DNA of 64,000 bases, taken from positions 72,052-136,051 of the forward strand of contig NZ_UXAU01000037.1 in NCBI RefSeq assembly GCF_900609065.1. The letters run 5' to 3'. Under the pieces are notes generated by a model. That model was not told the origin of the DNA. It worked only from the letters and a program-made list of their open reading frames with translations, and ran no database searches. Positions 35,650 through 45,464 of the stretch are shown here, piece by piece. The stretch's first letter is position 1. Each line of letters starts with the position of its first letter. The DNA is from Arthrobacter ulcerisalmonis (GTDB taxonomy: Bacteria; Actinomycetota; Actinomycetes; Actinomycetales; Micrococcaceae). Position numbers and translations under genes: made by a program.

Positions 35650-38193
35650 GTGCGTATCCCACTTTCCTGGCTGCGGGAGTTTGCAGCAGTACCGGCCGGC
35701 GCCACGGCCGAAGACGTCATGGCCGAACTGGTTAAGGTCGGTTTCGAAGAAGAGGACGTGCACCGTCCCACCGACACCCTGCAGGGCCCCATTGTGGTGG
35801 GTCAGGTCCTGAGCCTGGTCAAGGAGCCGCAGTCCAACGGCAAGACCATCAACTGGTGCCAGGTCCGGGTGGTGCCCGAAGGCCAGCAACAGAGCCTGAC
35901 CGGCGAGGGCATCGACCCCTCCGGCGTGCAGGGCATCATCTGCGGAGCCCACAACTTTGTTGAAGGGGACAAGGTGGTGGTTACCCTGCCTGGCGCCGTA
36001 CTGCCTGGCGACTTCCGCATCTCCGCCCGGAAAACGTACGGCCACCTCTCCGCCGGCATGATCGCCTCGGTCCGCGAACTGGGAATCGGCGACGACCATG
36101 ACGGCATTCTGGTCCTGTCCCGGATCGGCCTGGATCCGGAAATCGGTACGGACGCCATGGAGCTCCTGGGCCTCTACGACCAGGCTGCGGAAATCAACGT
36201 CACCCCGGACCGCGGCTACGCCTTCTCCATCCGTGGCGTGGCTCGCGAATACGCCCACGCCACCGGGACGGACTTCAACGACCCCGCAGCGAACGTCTCC
36301 GCGCCGGCAGCGCTCACCGGTGGTCACAGTGTCACGCTGGACGATGCCGCTCCCATCTACGGAGTTCCCGGCTGCACCCGCTTCGTGGCCCGCACCGTCC
36401 GCGGCGTCAACGCCACCGCGCCCACCCCGCAGTGGATGGTCTCCCGGCTCCGGCTCGCCGGTATCCGGTCCATCTCCTTGCCGGTAGACATCTCCAACTA
36501 CGTCATGCTGGAACTCGGCCAACCGAACCACTGCTATGACCTGGACAAGCTCACCGGCGGGATCGTGGTGCGCCGCGCCGCCGCCGGGGAGAAGTTCACC
36601 ACCCTGGACGGCAAGGAGCGGACGCTCGACGCCGAAGATCTCCTGATTACCGACGGTGCGGGAGCGATCGGCATCGCCGGAGTCATGGGCGGCGCCACCA
36701 CTGAAGTGGGGGACACGACGTCGAACATCCTGGTGGAGGCCGCGATCTTCGATCCGGTCTCGATCGGCAGGTCCCGGCGGCGGCACAAGCTGCCCTCCGA
36801 AGCCTCCAAGCGTTTCGAACGCGGCGTCGACTGGCAGCTGAGCAGCATCGCTGCGCAGCGCGTGGTGGACCTCCTGGTGGAACTGGCTGGCGGCACCGCG
36901 GACGAGGCTGGCACCGACGTCGGAACCGCACCCCAGCCGGTGACCATCCAGCTGCCGGCAGACTATGCCCAGGCCCGGATTGGTGTTGACTTCACCGCCG
37001 ACCAGATCACCACATCCTTGGTGGACCTGGGTGCCACGGTGGCGGAAAACGCTGCCGGCTGGGCCGTGACGGTGCCAACCTGGCGACACGACCTTGAAAC
37101 CAAGGAAGACCTCACCGAGGAAATCGCTCGACTGGTGGGCTACGACAAGATCCCCGCCACGTTGCCTGTGGCGCCTCCAGGCCGCGGTCTCACCCGGACG
37201 CAGCAACAGCGACGTCGCCTGATCCAGTCCCTTGCTGACGCTGGGCTCACCGAGGTCTTGGCGTACCCGTTCGTCACCAAGGCGGCCAACGACACGTTCG
37301 GTGTGGCTCAGGCCGGTGCCGCGCGGTCTGCCGTGAAGCTCGCCAACCCCATCAGCGAGGAGCAGGGTTTCCTGCGCACCGCCATCCTGCCCGGCCTGAT
37401 CGAAGTGGCCAAGCGCAACCACTCCCGCGGCTTCCGCGATGTGGCCCTCTTCGAGTCCGGTCTAGTATTCCTGCCGGGCGACGCCGTAGGCACCGCAGCG
37501 ATTCCGCCGTTGGGCGTCAAACCTGCCGACGAGGTACTGGACGGACTGTACGACGGCGTTCCGGACCAGCCGTTCCACATCGCCGCCGTTTTCACGGGCC
37601 ACGATTCGCCTGCTGCCGCCGCTCACACGCCACGCATCTGGGACTGGGCTGACGCCCTGGACATTGCCCGGCTTGCCGGCGACGTCTTGGGCGTGGAGCT
37701 GGTGGCCAGCCAGGGCAGCCACCAGGCCTTCCACCCGGGCCGCACCGCCATGTTGTCGCTGCGTTCGGGGGAGCTGGTGGGTTACGCCGGTGAGCTGCAC
37801 CCCAAGCTGTTGGTTGCAGCCGACATGCCTGCCCGCTCGGTCGCGTTCGAACTGAACGCCGACGCACTCTTCGACGCCGCCCCTGACGTCATCGTGGCCC
37901 GGCACATCTCCACGTTCCCGTTGGCAACCCAGGACGTGGCCCTGGTGGTTCCGGCAGAGGTACCCGCCGACGCCGTCTTGGCAGCCCTCAGGGAAGGCGC
38001 CGGCGAGCTCCTGGAAGATGTGGCCCTATTCGATGTCTATGCGGGCAAGGGCATCGAAGCGGGCAAAAAGTCGCTGGCTTTCGGGCTGCGATTCCGCGCC
38101 GATGATCGCACGCTGACTGCCGACGAAGCCTCCGCGGCCCGCGAAAGCGCAGTAGCGCTTGCGGGGGAGCGGTTCGGCGCCGTCCAGCGCTGA
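35650..38193 (+). CDS. pheT: Phenylalanine--tRNA ligase beta subunit
   Basis: The 847-residue subunit carries the tRNA-binding, editing (B3/B4) and anticodon-binding domains. Visible parts are the EMAP-like domain (about 40-155), the B3/B4 region around residues 210-410, the B5 domain, and the ferredoxin-fold anticodon-binding domain at the C-terminus (HISTFPLATQDVALVVP to the end). The GTG start lies two bases after the pheS stop. A strong terminator follows. Confidence 0.95.
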   Translation: MRIPLSWLREFAAVPAGATAEDVMAELVKVGFEEEDVHRPTDTLQGPIVVGQVLSLVKEPQSNGKTINWCQVRVVPEGQQQSLTGEGIDPSGVQGIICGAHNFVEGDKVVVTLPGAVLPGDFRISARKTYGHLSAGMIASVRELGIGDDHDGILVLSRIGLDPEIGTDAMELLGLYDQAAEINVTPDRGYAFSIRGVAREYAHATGTDFNDPAANVSAPAALTGGHSVTLDDAAPIYGVPGCTRFVARTVRGVNATAPTPQWMVSRLRLAGIRSISLPVDISNYVMLELGQPNHCYDLDKLTGGIVVRRAAAGEKFTTLDGKERTLDAEDLLITDGAGAIGIAGVMGGATTEVGDTTSNILVEAAIFDPVSIGRSRRRHKLPSEASKRFERGVDWQLSSIAAQRVVDLLVELAGGTADEAGTDVGTAPQPVTIQLPADYAQARIGVDFTADQITTSLVDLGATVAENAAGWAVTVPTWRHDLETKEDLTEEIARLVGYDKIPATLPVAPPGRGLTRTQQQRRRLIQSLADAGLTEVLAYPFVTKAANDTFGVAQAGAARSAVKLANPISEEQGFLRTAILPGLIEVAKRNHSRGFRDVALFESGLVFLPGDAVGTAAIPPLGVKPADEVLDGLYDGVPDQPFHIAAVFTGHDSPAAAAHTPRIWDWADALDIARLAGDVLGVELVASQGSHQAFHPGRTAMLSLRSGELVGYAGELHPKLLVAADMPARSVAFELNADALFDAAPDVIVARHISTFPLATQDVALVVPAEVPADAVLAALREGAGELLEDVALFDVYAGKGIEAGKKSLAFGLRFRADDRTLTADEASAARESAVALAGERFGAVQR

Positions 38194-38216
38194 CCACCGT
38201 TTCGATACTGGTAGGG

Positions 38217-38250
38217 AGTCCCCGCGGTCAACCGGCCGCGGGGACTTTCT
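38217..38250 (+). terminator. Rho-independent terminator after pheT
   Basis: A perfect 11-bp GC-rich stem (38217-38227 with 38236-38246) around an 8-base loop is followed by TTCT. Confidence 0.75.
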
Positions 38251-38294
38251 GGCTGAGACGGCTTTATTTCTGTTGAGGCAGTGAAGGGATTCTC

Positions 38295-38948
38295 GTGGTG
38301 ACAGCCGGCCTGGTGCTCCGCTCACGTCACCTTGCTGCCCCCACTGCCGGTGAACTCCTGCTGCTGGACGCGGCGGAACGGACTCAAGCTGCCGCGATGG
38401 TCCCTGCAGCGGCCGAGCGGTTCCTGGCCGGCCGGGTGGCCCAACGTCACTTCGTTGCTGAGCTTCTCCGCGTCCAGCCCACGGAGTTAGCTGCGGCTTA
38501 CCACTGCCCCACCTGTGGGAACGGCGCCGAGGTCAATCATGGCCGGCCCGGCTACCAGATCGCCGGAGAGCAAGCCCCGTTGGCGTTGTCTACCTCGCGC
38601 GCCGCCGGCTGGATCTTGCTGGCGGCCGTGCTGCACCCTGGCCCCGGAGTGCGCTTGGGCGTGGACATTGAAGACCCCGCAGCCACCAGTTTCGCGGGAT
38701 TCGGTGCGGTGGCGTTGACCGCAGCGGAGCGGGACGTCCTTGCGCCCCTGGCCGGCAGCGCACTTCTCGCAGCCCAGGCCCGGCTCTGGGCCCGGAAAGA
38801 GGCCTGGCTGAAAATGACCGGACAGGGGTTACTCACACCACCCGCAGAGGTGGACGTCCTGGCCCGGCCCGGCCTCCGCGACCTCAGCCCCGCCGAAACG
38901 GGACTGCCCGCCTTCTTGGCGGCCGCCGTCGTGCTGCACCGTCCCTAG
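38295..38948 (+). CDS. 4'-phosphopantetheinyl transferase (Sfp/AcpT type)
   Basis: The 217-residue enzyme would attach phosphopantetheine to carrier proteins. It has the magnesium-binding GVDIED motif at residues 122-127 and WARKEAWLK at 165-173. A CPTCG motif at 71-75 is the usual place of the Sfp-type first conserved block. The start is GTG 38295 or 38298. It lies convergent to, and 1.4 kb from, a synthetase gene whose carrier domain needs exactly this modification, so it is the likely partner. Confidence 0.88.
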   Translation: MVTAGLVLRSRHLAAPTAGELLLLDAAERTQAAAMVPAAAERFLAGRVAQRHFVAELLRVQPTELAAAYHCPTCGNGAEVNHGRPGYQIAGEQAPLALSTSRAAGWILLAAVLHPGPGVRLGVDIEDPAATSFAGFGAVALTAAERDVLAPLAGSALLAAQARLWARKEAWLKMTGQGLLTPPAEVDVLARPGLRDLSPAETGLPAFLAAAVVLHRP

Positions 38949-38969
38949 CACGGAAAGCCGCCCAAGGAG

Positions 38970-40331
38970 CTAGCCAGCCGGCAGCGGCGGCAGTGCCTCC
39001 TCGTAGAGCCACGGGTGCAGCAGCGTCTCCGCGTCGATTCCGGTGACCCTGTCCACGGTGAGGATGAAGTCAGCGGTGGACACCGATCCGTGCCGGTGAG
39101 TGGTGGTCCAGTCCTGCAAGGTGGCGAAGAACGCGAGGTCCCCGCAGGCGATCCGCAGCGCGTGAACGGCCAGGGCGCCGCGCTTGTAGACCCGGTCATC
39201 GAACATCAGCTCGGGTCCGGGGTCGCCCACCAGCAGGTCCTGCGGCTCGGCCTTGAGCCTGCGCCAGGCGGCAGCTGCACGCGCGGCGGCGGTCATGACA
39301 CCAGCCTCCTCGGACCAGATCCACTCGGCATAGCAGGCGAACCCTTCGTGCAGCCAAATGTCCTGCCACGACGCCACGGTGAGCGAATTGCCGAACCACT
39401 GGTGCGACAGTTCATGTGCGATCAGCCGCTGCGCGTCCCAGCCCTGCTCGAGGTGGTTGGGGCCCACGATGGAAAGGCCCTGGGCCTCCAACGGGATTTC
39501 GAGGACGTCCTCCGCCACCACCACGGTGTAGGCAGGGAACGGGTAGGGCCCAAAGCAGTTCACGAACGTGCGCATCATGGTGGGTTGATGGGCCAGGCCG
39601 CTGCGGGCCTCCGCCGTCAGCGCCGGGGGAACGGCCACGAATTGTTGAACCTGCCCAGGGTGCCGCCCGGTGTCCAACTCCACCAGGGCGTAGCGGCCGA
39701 TCTGCACTGTCGCCAGATAGGTGGCCATGGGCTCTGCCTGCAGGTAGACCCACGTTTCCCGGCTGGAGCGCGTGGTGTGCAGTTCAAGGGTGCCGTTGCA
39801 GACCGCGCGGTAGTTGGCGTCAGTGGTGACGGCGATCCGGTAGCTGGCCTTGTCCCGCGGGTGGTCGTTGCAGGGAAACCACGACGGCGCGCCGTTGGGT
39901 TGGCCAGCCACCAGCACCCCGTCGGACAGCTCTTCCCAGCCCACCTCGCCCCACAGCCCACGCCGGGGCCCGGGGTTGCCCTCGTACCTGATCTCCAGGA
40001 CGAACTCCTGGCCGCGCTGCAGCGGCGTGGCGGTGGAAACCACCAGTTGTTCCGCGCGTTGGCTGAAGCGGGCTACTTTCCGGCCGTCCAGCTGGACCTT
40101 GGTGGCGCGAAGCCCGGCAAGGTCCAACACAATGGCCGACGTCGGACCCTGGGCAATGCCGTTGAGCACCGCCTTGCCGCTGAGCCGGTTGCTGCTGACT
40201 TTGTAGTCGATTGCGAGGTCATAGTGCAGCACCCGGTACGCCTCGGTGCCTGCCCCCGGAAGGTACGGATCGGGGGCGCTGCCGCTCCCGTTGCCGGTGG
40301 TGCCGCGGACGGGTACTGCTGAGGAACTCAT
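38970..40331 (-). CDS. M1-family zinc metallopeptidase (short form)
   Basis: A 453-residue gluzincin with HELSH at residues 306-310 and the third zinc ligand Glu329 in WLHEGFACYAEW, on the N-terminal beta-domain plus catalytic core of M1 aminopeptidases; the large C-terminal domain is missing. The usual GxMEN substrate motif is replaced by LEAQG (281-285). The frame is open to 40412, but ATG 40331 avoids most of the overlap and has AAGG upstream. It starts 29 bases after the Pls-type synthetase stop on the same strand, suggesting cleavage of that enzyme's product. Streptomyces poly-epsilon-lysine degrading enzymes are also zinc aminopeptidases. Confidence 0.85.
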   Translation of the reverse strand: MSSSAVPVRGTTGNGSGSAPDPYLPGAGTEAYRVLHYDLAIDYKVSSNRLSGKAVLNGIAQGPTSAIVLDLAGLRATKVQLDGRKVARFSQRAEQLVVSTATPLQRGQEFVLEIRYEGNPGPRRGLWGEVGWEELSDGVLVAGQPNGAPSWFPCNDHPRDKASYRIAVTTDANYRAVCNGTLELHTTRSSRETWVYLQAEPMATYLATVQIGRYALVELDTGRHPGQVQQFVAVPPALTAEARSGLAHQPTMMRTFVNCFGPYPFPAYTVVVAEDVLEIPLEAQGLSIVGPNHLEQGWDAQRLIAHELSHQWFGNSLTVASWQDIWLHEGFACYAEWIWSEEAGVMTAAARAAAAWRRLKAEPQDLLVGDPGPELMFDDRVYKRGALAVHALRIACGDLAFFATLQDWTTTHRHGSVSTADFILTVDRVTGIDAETLLHPWLYEEALPPLPAG

Positions 40332-40360
40332 GGACGACCTTATGTAGCTGTGGATCTGGT

Positions 40361-43300
40361 TCAGGCGCGGGTGGTGGGGCCCGTCCAGGGACTGACCGGG
40401 TTTCCCATCCAATAGGTGGCATTGGGAACTGATTCGCCCCGCATCACCAAAGACGCCGGACCCACTGTGCCGCCGGCGCCAATACTTGCCTGGGGCAGGA
40501 TGACGCCGTGTGGACCCATGGTGGCGCCGTCTTCGAGCGTAACAGCGTCAAGGCTCATCACCCGGTCGTGGAACAGGTGGGTCTGCACCACGCAGCCGCG
40601 GTTCACGGTGGAGTTGCGGCCGAGGCTCACCAGATCGGCCTCGGGCAACCAGTAACTTTCGCACCAGGTGCCGGTGCCGATTTTCGCGCCAAGTGCGCGC
40701 AGCCACCACACCAGGGCAGGTGTGCCGGTGGCGGAGCGGGCAAACCAGGGTGCGCTGACCATTTCGATGAACGTGTCCACCACTTCGTTGCGCCAAATAA
40801 AGGAGCTCCACAGAGGGTGCTCACCGGCCCGGATCCGTCCCACCAGCACCCATTTGGCCACCACCGAGGAGGCTGCTGCCACGGCGCCGGCCACCAACAT
40901 GACCACACCGCTGAGAAGTGCAGCGATGCCATAGTTCAGGGTGGTGGCCAGCCAGTCGAAGGCCAGCATCGCGGCCACGGCGATCGCCACGGTGAGGACC
41001 ACCGGCACGAACCGGCCCAGTTCCCACAGCGTCCGGGCAACCTTGAGCTTGAACGGCGGCTCGAACGTGCGTGAATCATCGGTGGAGATGGCGGTCCGTC
41101 TGAGGCGCACCGGAGGGCTGCCCAGCCACGAGGTACCGGATTTTGCCTTGGCCGGGGTGGCGGACAAGACTGCCACCAGCGAGTTCTTGGGCACGTTGCG
41201 ACCAGCGGCCGTCATGCCCGAGTTGCCGAGGAAGGAGCGCCGGCCGATCTTTGCCGGGGCCACCCGCAGCCAGCCGCCGTCGAGCTCGTAGGACGCCACC
41301 ATGGTGTCGTCGGCCAGGAAGGCGCCCTCGCCAACGGTGGTCATCTTGGGAATGAGCAGCACGGTGGATGCTTCCACGTTCTTGCCGATCTTGGCGCCCA
41401 GCAGGCGCAGCCAGATCGGGGTGAACAGGCTTGCGTAGATGGGGAAGAGGAGGTCGCGGGCCAGGTCCAGGACGCGTTCGGTGGCCCACACCTGCCAGCC
41501 CACCCGGCTGCGGACCCGGTGGTACCCCGCGGTCAGGCCAATGCCGAGCAGCCGGGTGGTGCCCAGGATGAGCAGCCCGTTGGTCAAGAACCAGGCGAGT
41601 GCGGCGGGGACCAAGGCAGCGGCCAGGCCGGGCAGGGCGGCGCCCAGGGAGCTGCTGCCTTGGATGAATGGCAGGCCTACCAGGATGGCAACGCCGGCGG
41701 AGATGAACGGCAGCAGCGCCAGGATGCCCGAGGCTGCAGCGAAGCCGGTAAACCACAGCCGGCCCAGCCTGCGGCTTTGCGGCGGGGCGTCGGGATAAGT
41801 GTGCTTGGCTTTGCCGCGACGCTGCGCGGGTGAGCCGGCCACCAGGTGACCGGCCTTGACCTTGCCCAGGACGGCGGAGCCCGGCTCAACCTGCGCGCCG
41901 GCTCCAATGGAGGCTCCGGGCATCAGCGTGCTGCGGGCGCCCACTGTGGCGCCGGCTCCGATCCGGACGGCACCAATGTGGACGCTGTCGCCGTCGATCC
42001 ACCAGCCTGAGAGATCAACTTCCGGTTCCACGTTGGCGCCCGGGCCCAGCGTGAGCAGGCCCGTCACCGGGGGGAGCGAGTGCAGTTGGACGTCGCGGCC
42101 GATCTTGGCGCCCAACGCCCTGGCGTAGTAGGGGACGAAGGGGGCGCTGGCCAGGCTGATGGCACCGGCCAGATCCTGGATTTGTTCCGCCAGCCACAGC
42201 CGCAGGTGCACTCGGCCGGAACGGGGATAGGTTCCCGCCTGGACTCCGCGGAGCAGGAAGCGGGCAGCGCCCACGGCAATCAGCATTCGGCCTGCCGGGC
42301 TGACGAAAACCAGCCACGATGCTGCCACCCACCACCACGAAACAGTTGGCGCAGCGGAGAACCCGGCCAGGGCAAACAGGAGGTTGTTGGCAGCCATCAC
42401 GTAGGTCAGCCAGCGCATGCCCACCAGGACGTAGAGCGGACCACCCATAAGGGTCTGGAAAATCTGGGACTTCAGCGCCGTGGGCCGGACGGTCCGCTCA
42501 GCGGCCGGGCCGGAGGCGCCGCCCGGGTTGGACAGTCGGGCGAGTTCAACGAGCGCACCCACGCGGGGCGTCGCATAGATGTCGGCGACCGTCACGGTGG
42601 GGTAGCGCCGACGAAGGGCAGAGACCAGTTGCGCCGCGGACAGTGAACCGCCGCCGTACGCGAAGAAGTCGGCGTCCAGCGAGGTCACGGGGCTGCCCAG
42701 GACGGCACTCCATTGCTCCACGATCCAGGCGGCGTCCGCTGGCAGGTTCAGTGGCGCAGCATCGGCCTCGGCAGCTCCGGCGCCGGCCAGTGGCCAGGGC
42801 AGCGCGTTCCGGTCCACCTTACCGCTGGTCTTGGTGGGCAAGGAGTCCACCACCGTGAGCAGCGGGATCAACGCGGCGGGAAGGTTGGCCAACAGCAGCT
42901 GGCGGGCCTCGGTAACGTCCAGTTCATGACCGGCCGACGCCGCCAGGTAACCCACCAGAATCTGGTTGCCTGCCGCGGTGGTCCGGACAGCCGCGGCCGC
43001 ACCGCCGACGTGGGGCAGGGCTTGAAGCGCGGCATCGATTTCGCCGAGTTCGATCCGGCGCCCGCCCAGTTTGACCTGCTCATCCGCCCGGCCCTGGAAG
43101 ATCAGGCCAGCGGCTTCGTAGCGCACGAGGTCCCCGGAACGGTAGGCGCGGTCCCAGCCGAGGCTGGGCATCGGGGCGTACTTTTCGGCGTCCTTGGCGG
43201 GATCCAGGTAGCGGGCCAGGCCCACGCCACCGATGATCAACTCACCAATTTCACCCTCGGCCACTGGGACGGCGTCGGCGTCCACCACGGCCAGGTCCCA

Positions 43301-44368
43301 GCCGTCCAGCGGCAGCCCAATCCTGACGGGTCCCGGTCCGCCCAAGGGTGCGGCGCACGCCACGACCGTGGCCTCGGTGGGCCCGTAGGTGTTCCAGACT
43401 TCACGGCCGTCTACCGCCAGGCGCTCGGACAGTTCGGGCGGGCAGGCTTCGCCGCCGAAGATGAGCAGCCGGACGCTTTCGAGCGATTCTGCGGGCCACA
43501 GCGCCGCCAGTGTTGGGACGGTGGAGACGGCGGTGATGCCGTGGCTGATCAGCCACGGACCGAGGTCCATGCCGGTGCGGACCAGTGCACGCGGCGCGGG
43601 GACCAAGCATGCGCCGTGACGCCAGGCGAGCCACATTTCCTCGCAGGACGCATCGAAGGCTACTGACAGGCCGGCAAGCACCCGGTCTTGTGGGCCCAAC
43701 GGCTCCTCGGCCAAGAAGATACGGGCTTCGGCGTCCACGAAGGCCGCGGCGGACCGGTGCTGGACGGCCACGCCCTTGGGGGTACCGGTGGACCCCGAGG
43801 TGAAGATGATCCAGGCATCGTCCTCGGGAGCGGGTGGCCTGGCATCGACGAACGGGGTGGTCCGGGTGGACCCGGTGAGGACGCCGCCTGCACCCAGGAC
43901 GCCAGCTACCTTCGCCTCGCCAAACACGAGCCGGGCACGTTCTTCGGGATCGTCGGCGTCGACGGGCACGTACGCCGCACCCACCAGGAGAATGGCCAGG
44001 ATGGAAATGTACAGGTCGTTGGTGCCGGAGGGGATCCGGACACCGATCTTGTCGCCGGCGCCCAGGCCAGCCAGATGCAGCTTCCGGGCCGCCGCGCGAA
44101 CGGCCGTCAGCAGCTGGGAGTAGCTGAGCGACTGCTGGCCGTCGTCGAGCGCTGACGCCTCGGGATGACGCTCGGCGGTCTCGTGCAGGATGTCCACCAG
44201 GGTGCGGACCGGCGGTGCGGCCAACGAACCAGGCAGCTGCGGCGCATGGATCACGGCGGCCGACGGCGGCGCGTCGGGGCCGCTTAACGGCGCCCCTTCT
44301 TCGGGCACAGGGGAGTCGGTCGCTACGAAGGAAGGATCGTTCCCCGAGGGAAGTTGCTGATCAGTCAC
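40361..44368 (-). CDS. Pls/PosA-type membrane non-ribosomal peptide synthetase
   Basis: The 1335-residue protein has three parts. An adenylation domain (about 55-535) shows FTSGSTGTPKG near 189-199, YGPTEAT near 328-334 and SGKVDR near 515-520. A carrier domain has Ser575 in YGGGSLSAAQ as the phosphopantetheine site. The C-terminal 700 residues hold about six membrane helices (near 641-665, 675-700, 870-900, 908-935, 1118-1140, 1145-1172) and three hexapeptide-like domains, each beginning LGAKIG (752, 990, 1226). This A-T-6TM-3C plan is that of Streptomyces epsilon-poly-lysine synthetase. Binding-pocket residues by my alignment to PheA are D,A,E,T,L,F,T,V,V,K. The amino acid polymerised is unknown. 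The GTG start has AATAAT six bases upstream. Confidence 0.9.
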   Translation of the reverse strand: MTDQQLPSGNDPSFVATDSPVPEEGAPLSGPDAPPSAAVIHAPQLPGSLAAPPVRTLVDILHETAERHPEASALDDGQQSLSYSQLLTAVRAAARKLHLAGLGAGDKIGVRIPSGTNDLYISILAILLVGAAYVPVDADDPEERARLVFGEAKVAGVLGAGGVLTGSTRTTPFVDARPPAPEDDAWIIFTSGSTGTPKGVAVQHRSAAAFVDAEARIFLAEEPLGPQDRVLAGLSVAFDASCEEMWLAWRHGACLVPAPRALVRTGMDLGPWLISHGITAVSTVPTLAALWPAESLESVRLLIFGGEACPPELSERLAVDGREVWNTYGPTEATVVACAAPLGGPGPVRIGLPLDGWDLAVVDADAVPVAEGEIGELIIGGVGLARYLDPAKDAEKYAPMPSLGWDRAYRSGDLVRYEAAGLIFQGRADEQVKLGGRRIELGEIDAALQALPHVGGAAAAVRTTAAGNQILVGYLAASAGHELDVTEARQLLLANLPAALIPLLTVVDSLPTKTSGKVDRNALPWPLAGAGAAEADAAPLNLPADAAWIVEQWSAVLGSPVTSLDADFFAYGGGSLSAAQLVSALRRRYPTVTVADIYATPRVGALVELARLSNPGGASGPAAERTVRPTALKSQIFQTLMGGPLYVLVGMRWLTYVMAANNLLFALAGFSAAPTVSWWWVAASWLVFVSPAGRMLIAVGAARFLLRGVQAGTYPRSGRVHLRLWLAEQIQDLAGAISLASAPFVPYYARALGAKIGRDVQLHSLPPVTGLLTLGPGANVEPEVDLSGWWIDGDSVHIGAVRIGAGATVGARSTLMPGASIGAGAQVEPGSAVLGKVKAGHLVAGSPAQRRGKAKHTYPDAPPQSRRLGRLWFTGFAAASGILALLPFISAGVAILVGLPFIQGSSSLGAALPGLAAALVPAALAWFLTNGLLILGTTRLLGIGLTAGYHRVRSRVGWQVWATERVLDLARDLLFPIYASLFTPIWLRLLGAKIGKNVEASTVLLIPKMTTVGEGAFLADDTMVASYELDGGWLRVAPAKIGRRSFLGNSGMTAAGRNVPKNSLVAVLSATPAKAKSGTSWLGSPPVRLRRTAISTDDSRTFEPPFKLKVARTLWELGRFVPVVLTVAIAVAAMLAFDWLATTLNYGIAALLSGVVMLVAGAVAAASSVVAKWVLVGRIRAGEHPLWSSFIWRNEVVDTFIEMVSAPWFARSATGTPALVWWLRALGAKIGTGTWCESYWLPEADLVSLGRNSTVNRGCVVQTHLFHDRVMSLDAVTLEDGATMGPHGVILPQASIGAGGTVGPASLVMRGESVPNATYWMGNPVSPWTGPTTRA

Positions 44369-44501
44369 CCGCGCATTATTCAGGGATCAGGTGAACAAAA
44401 GGTGTCGACGCGGCCAGGACGCGCCATTTTTCCTCGATTTATGACCTGCCGACCGCAGCGCACGCCGTGTTCCTGGACACACTCCCGAGGGCGGGGACGG
44501 G

Positions 44502-45464
44502 CTACGGCACCAAAAGGACCTTCCCGGTGGTGCGGCGGCCCTCAAGATCGCGGTGGGCTTGGCCTGCCTCGGCCAACGCGTAGCTGGCGCCGATCCGGAC
44601 CTTGAGGCTCCCGTTGGCCGCGGCGGCGAAGATCTCGCCCGACCGCCAACGCCGCTCTTCGGCGTCCAGGAGGTAGCTCGCCATGGTGGGACGGGTCAGG
44701 AACAGTGAGCCGCCAGCGTTCAGCCGTTGCGGATCCACGGGCGGGACCGGGCCGGACGCTCCACCGAAAAGGACCAGCGTGCCACGGATTCGCAGTGACT
44801 CGAGTGAGCCGTCGAACGTGTCTTTCCCTACGCCGTCGAACACCACATGGGCTCCCACGCCGCCCGTAATATCGCGGACCTTGGCGGCGAATCCGTCGTA
44901 CCGCAGCACGTGGTCTGCGCCGGCGTCGGCCGCCAACTGCTCTTTCTCGTCGGTTGAGACGGTGGTGATGACCTGTGCGCCGCGGGCCTTCAGGAGCTGG
45001 ATGAGGAGCAGGCCTACGCCGCCAGCGCCGGCATGCAAGAGGACGGTCTGCCCCGACTCCACCTTGAAGGTGGAGTTCATCAGGTAATGGGCGGTCATGC
45101 CTTGCAGGGGGAGGGCGGCAGCCGTCCGGTCATCAAGGCCGTCCGGGATGGGGAGCGCCGCCTCGGCGGGGAGCACGGCGTACTCGGCGTAGCAGTCGAA
45201 TCCCTCGGCCGTAGCCACCCTGTCGCCGACGGCAAGGTCGGTGACACCGGCACCAACGGAGGTGACAGTGCCCGCCGCCTCGGAACCGGGAGTGAACGGG
45301 AAGGGCACCTGATATACGCCGCTGCGCTTATAGGTGTCGATGAAATTGACGCCGGCTGCACCTACCCGGATCACCACCTGGTCAGGACCTGCCTTGGGGC
45401 GGTCGCGCTCCGCCAGTTCCAGTACCTCGGGTCCGCCAGCGTGCCGGGCCACAATTGCATGCAT
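44502..45464 (-). CDS. Quinone oxidoreductase (zinc-free MDR family)
   Basis: A 320-residue NADPH:quinone oxidoreductase of the medium-chain dehydrogenase/reductase superfamily. The nucleotide-binding AGAGGVGLLLIQL lies near residues 146-158, and the start GVNFIDTYKRSGVY (about 38-51) is characteristic of the QOR group; the structural zinc cysteines are missing. GGAG lies seven bases before its ATG. It likely reduces quinones or enones. It stands alone between the synthetase and the desaturase. Confidence 0.88.
   Translation of the reverse strand: MHAIVARHAGGPEVLELAERDRPKAGPDQVVIRVGAAGVNFIDTYKRSGVYQVPFPFTPGSEAAGTVTSVGAGVTDLAVGDRVATAEGFDCYAEYAVLPAEAALPIPDGLDDRTAAALPLQGMTAHYLMNSTFKVESGQTVLLHAGAGGVGLLLIQLLKARGAQVITTVSTDEKEQLAADAGADHVLRYDGFAAKVRDITGGVGAHVVFDGVGKDTFDGSLESLRIRGTLVLFGGASGPVPPVDPQRLNAGGSLFLTRPTMASYLLDAEERRWRSGEIFAAAANGSLKVRIGASYALAEAGQAHRDLEGRRTTGKVLLVP

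Noticed and set aside
35644..37422. 592-codon minus-strand open frame opposite pheT
   Set aside because: Gly/Val/His-rich antisense of a well conserved gene; no start signal and no family motif.
39015..40322. 435-codon plus-strand open frame opposite the M1 peptidase gene
   Set aside because: The minus-strand frame has HExxH and the full peptidase core; the plus frame is its shadow.
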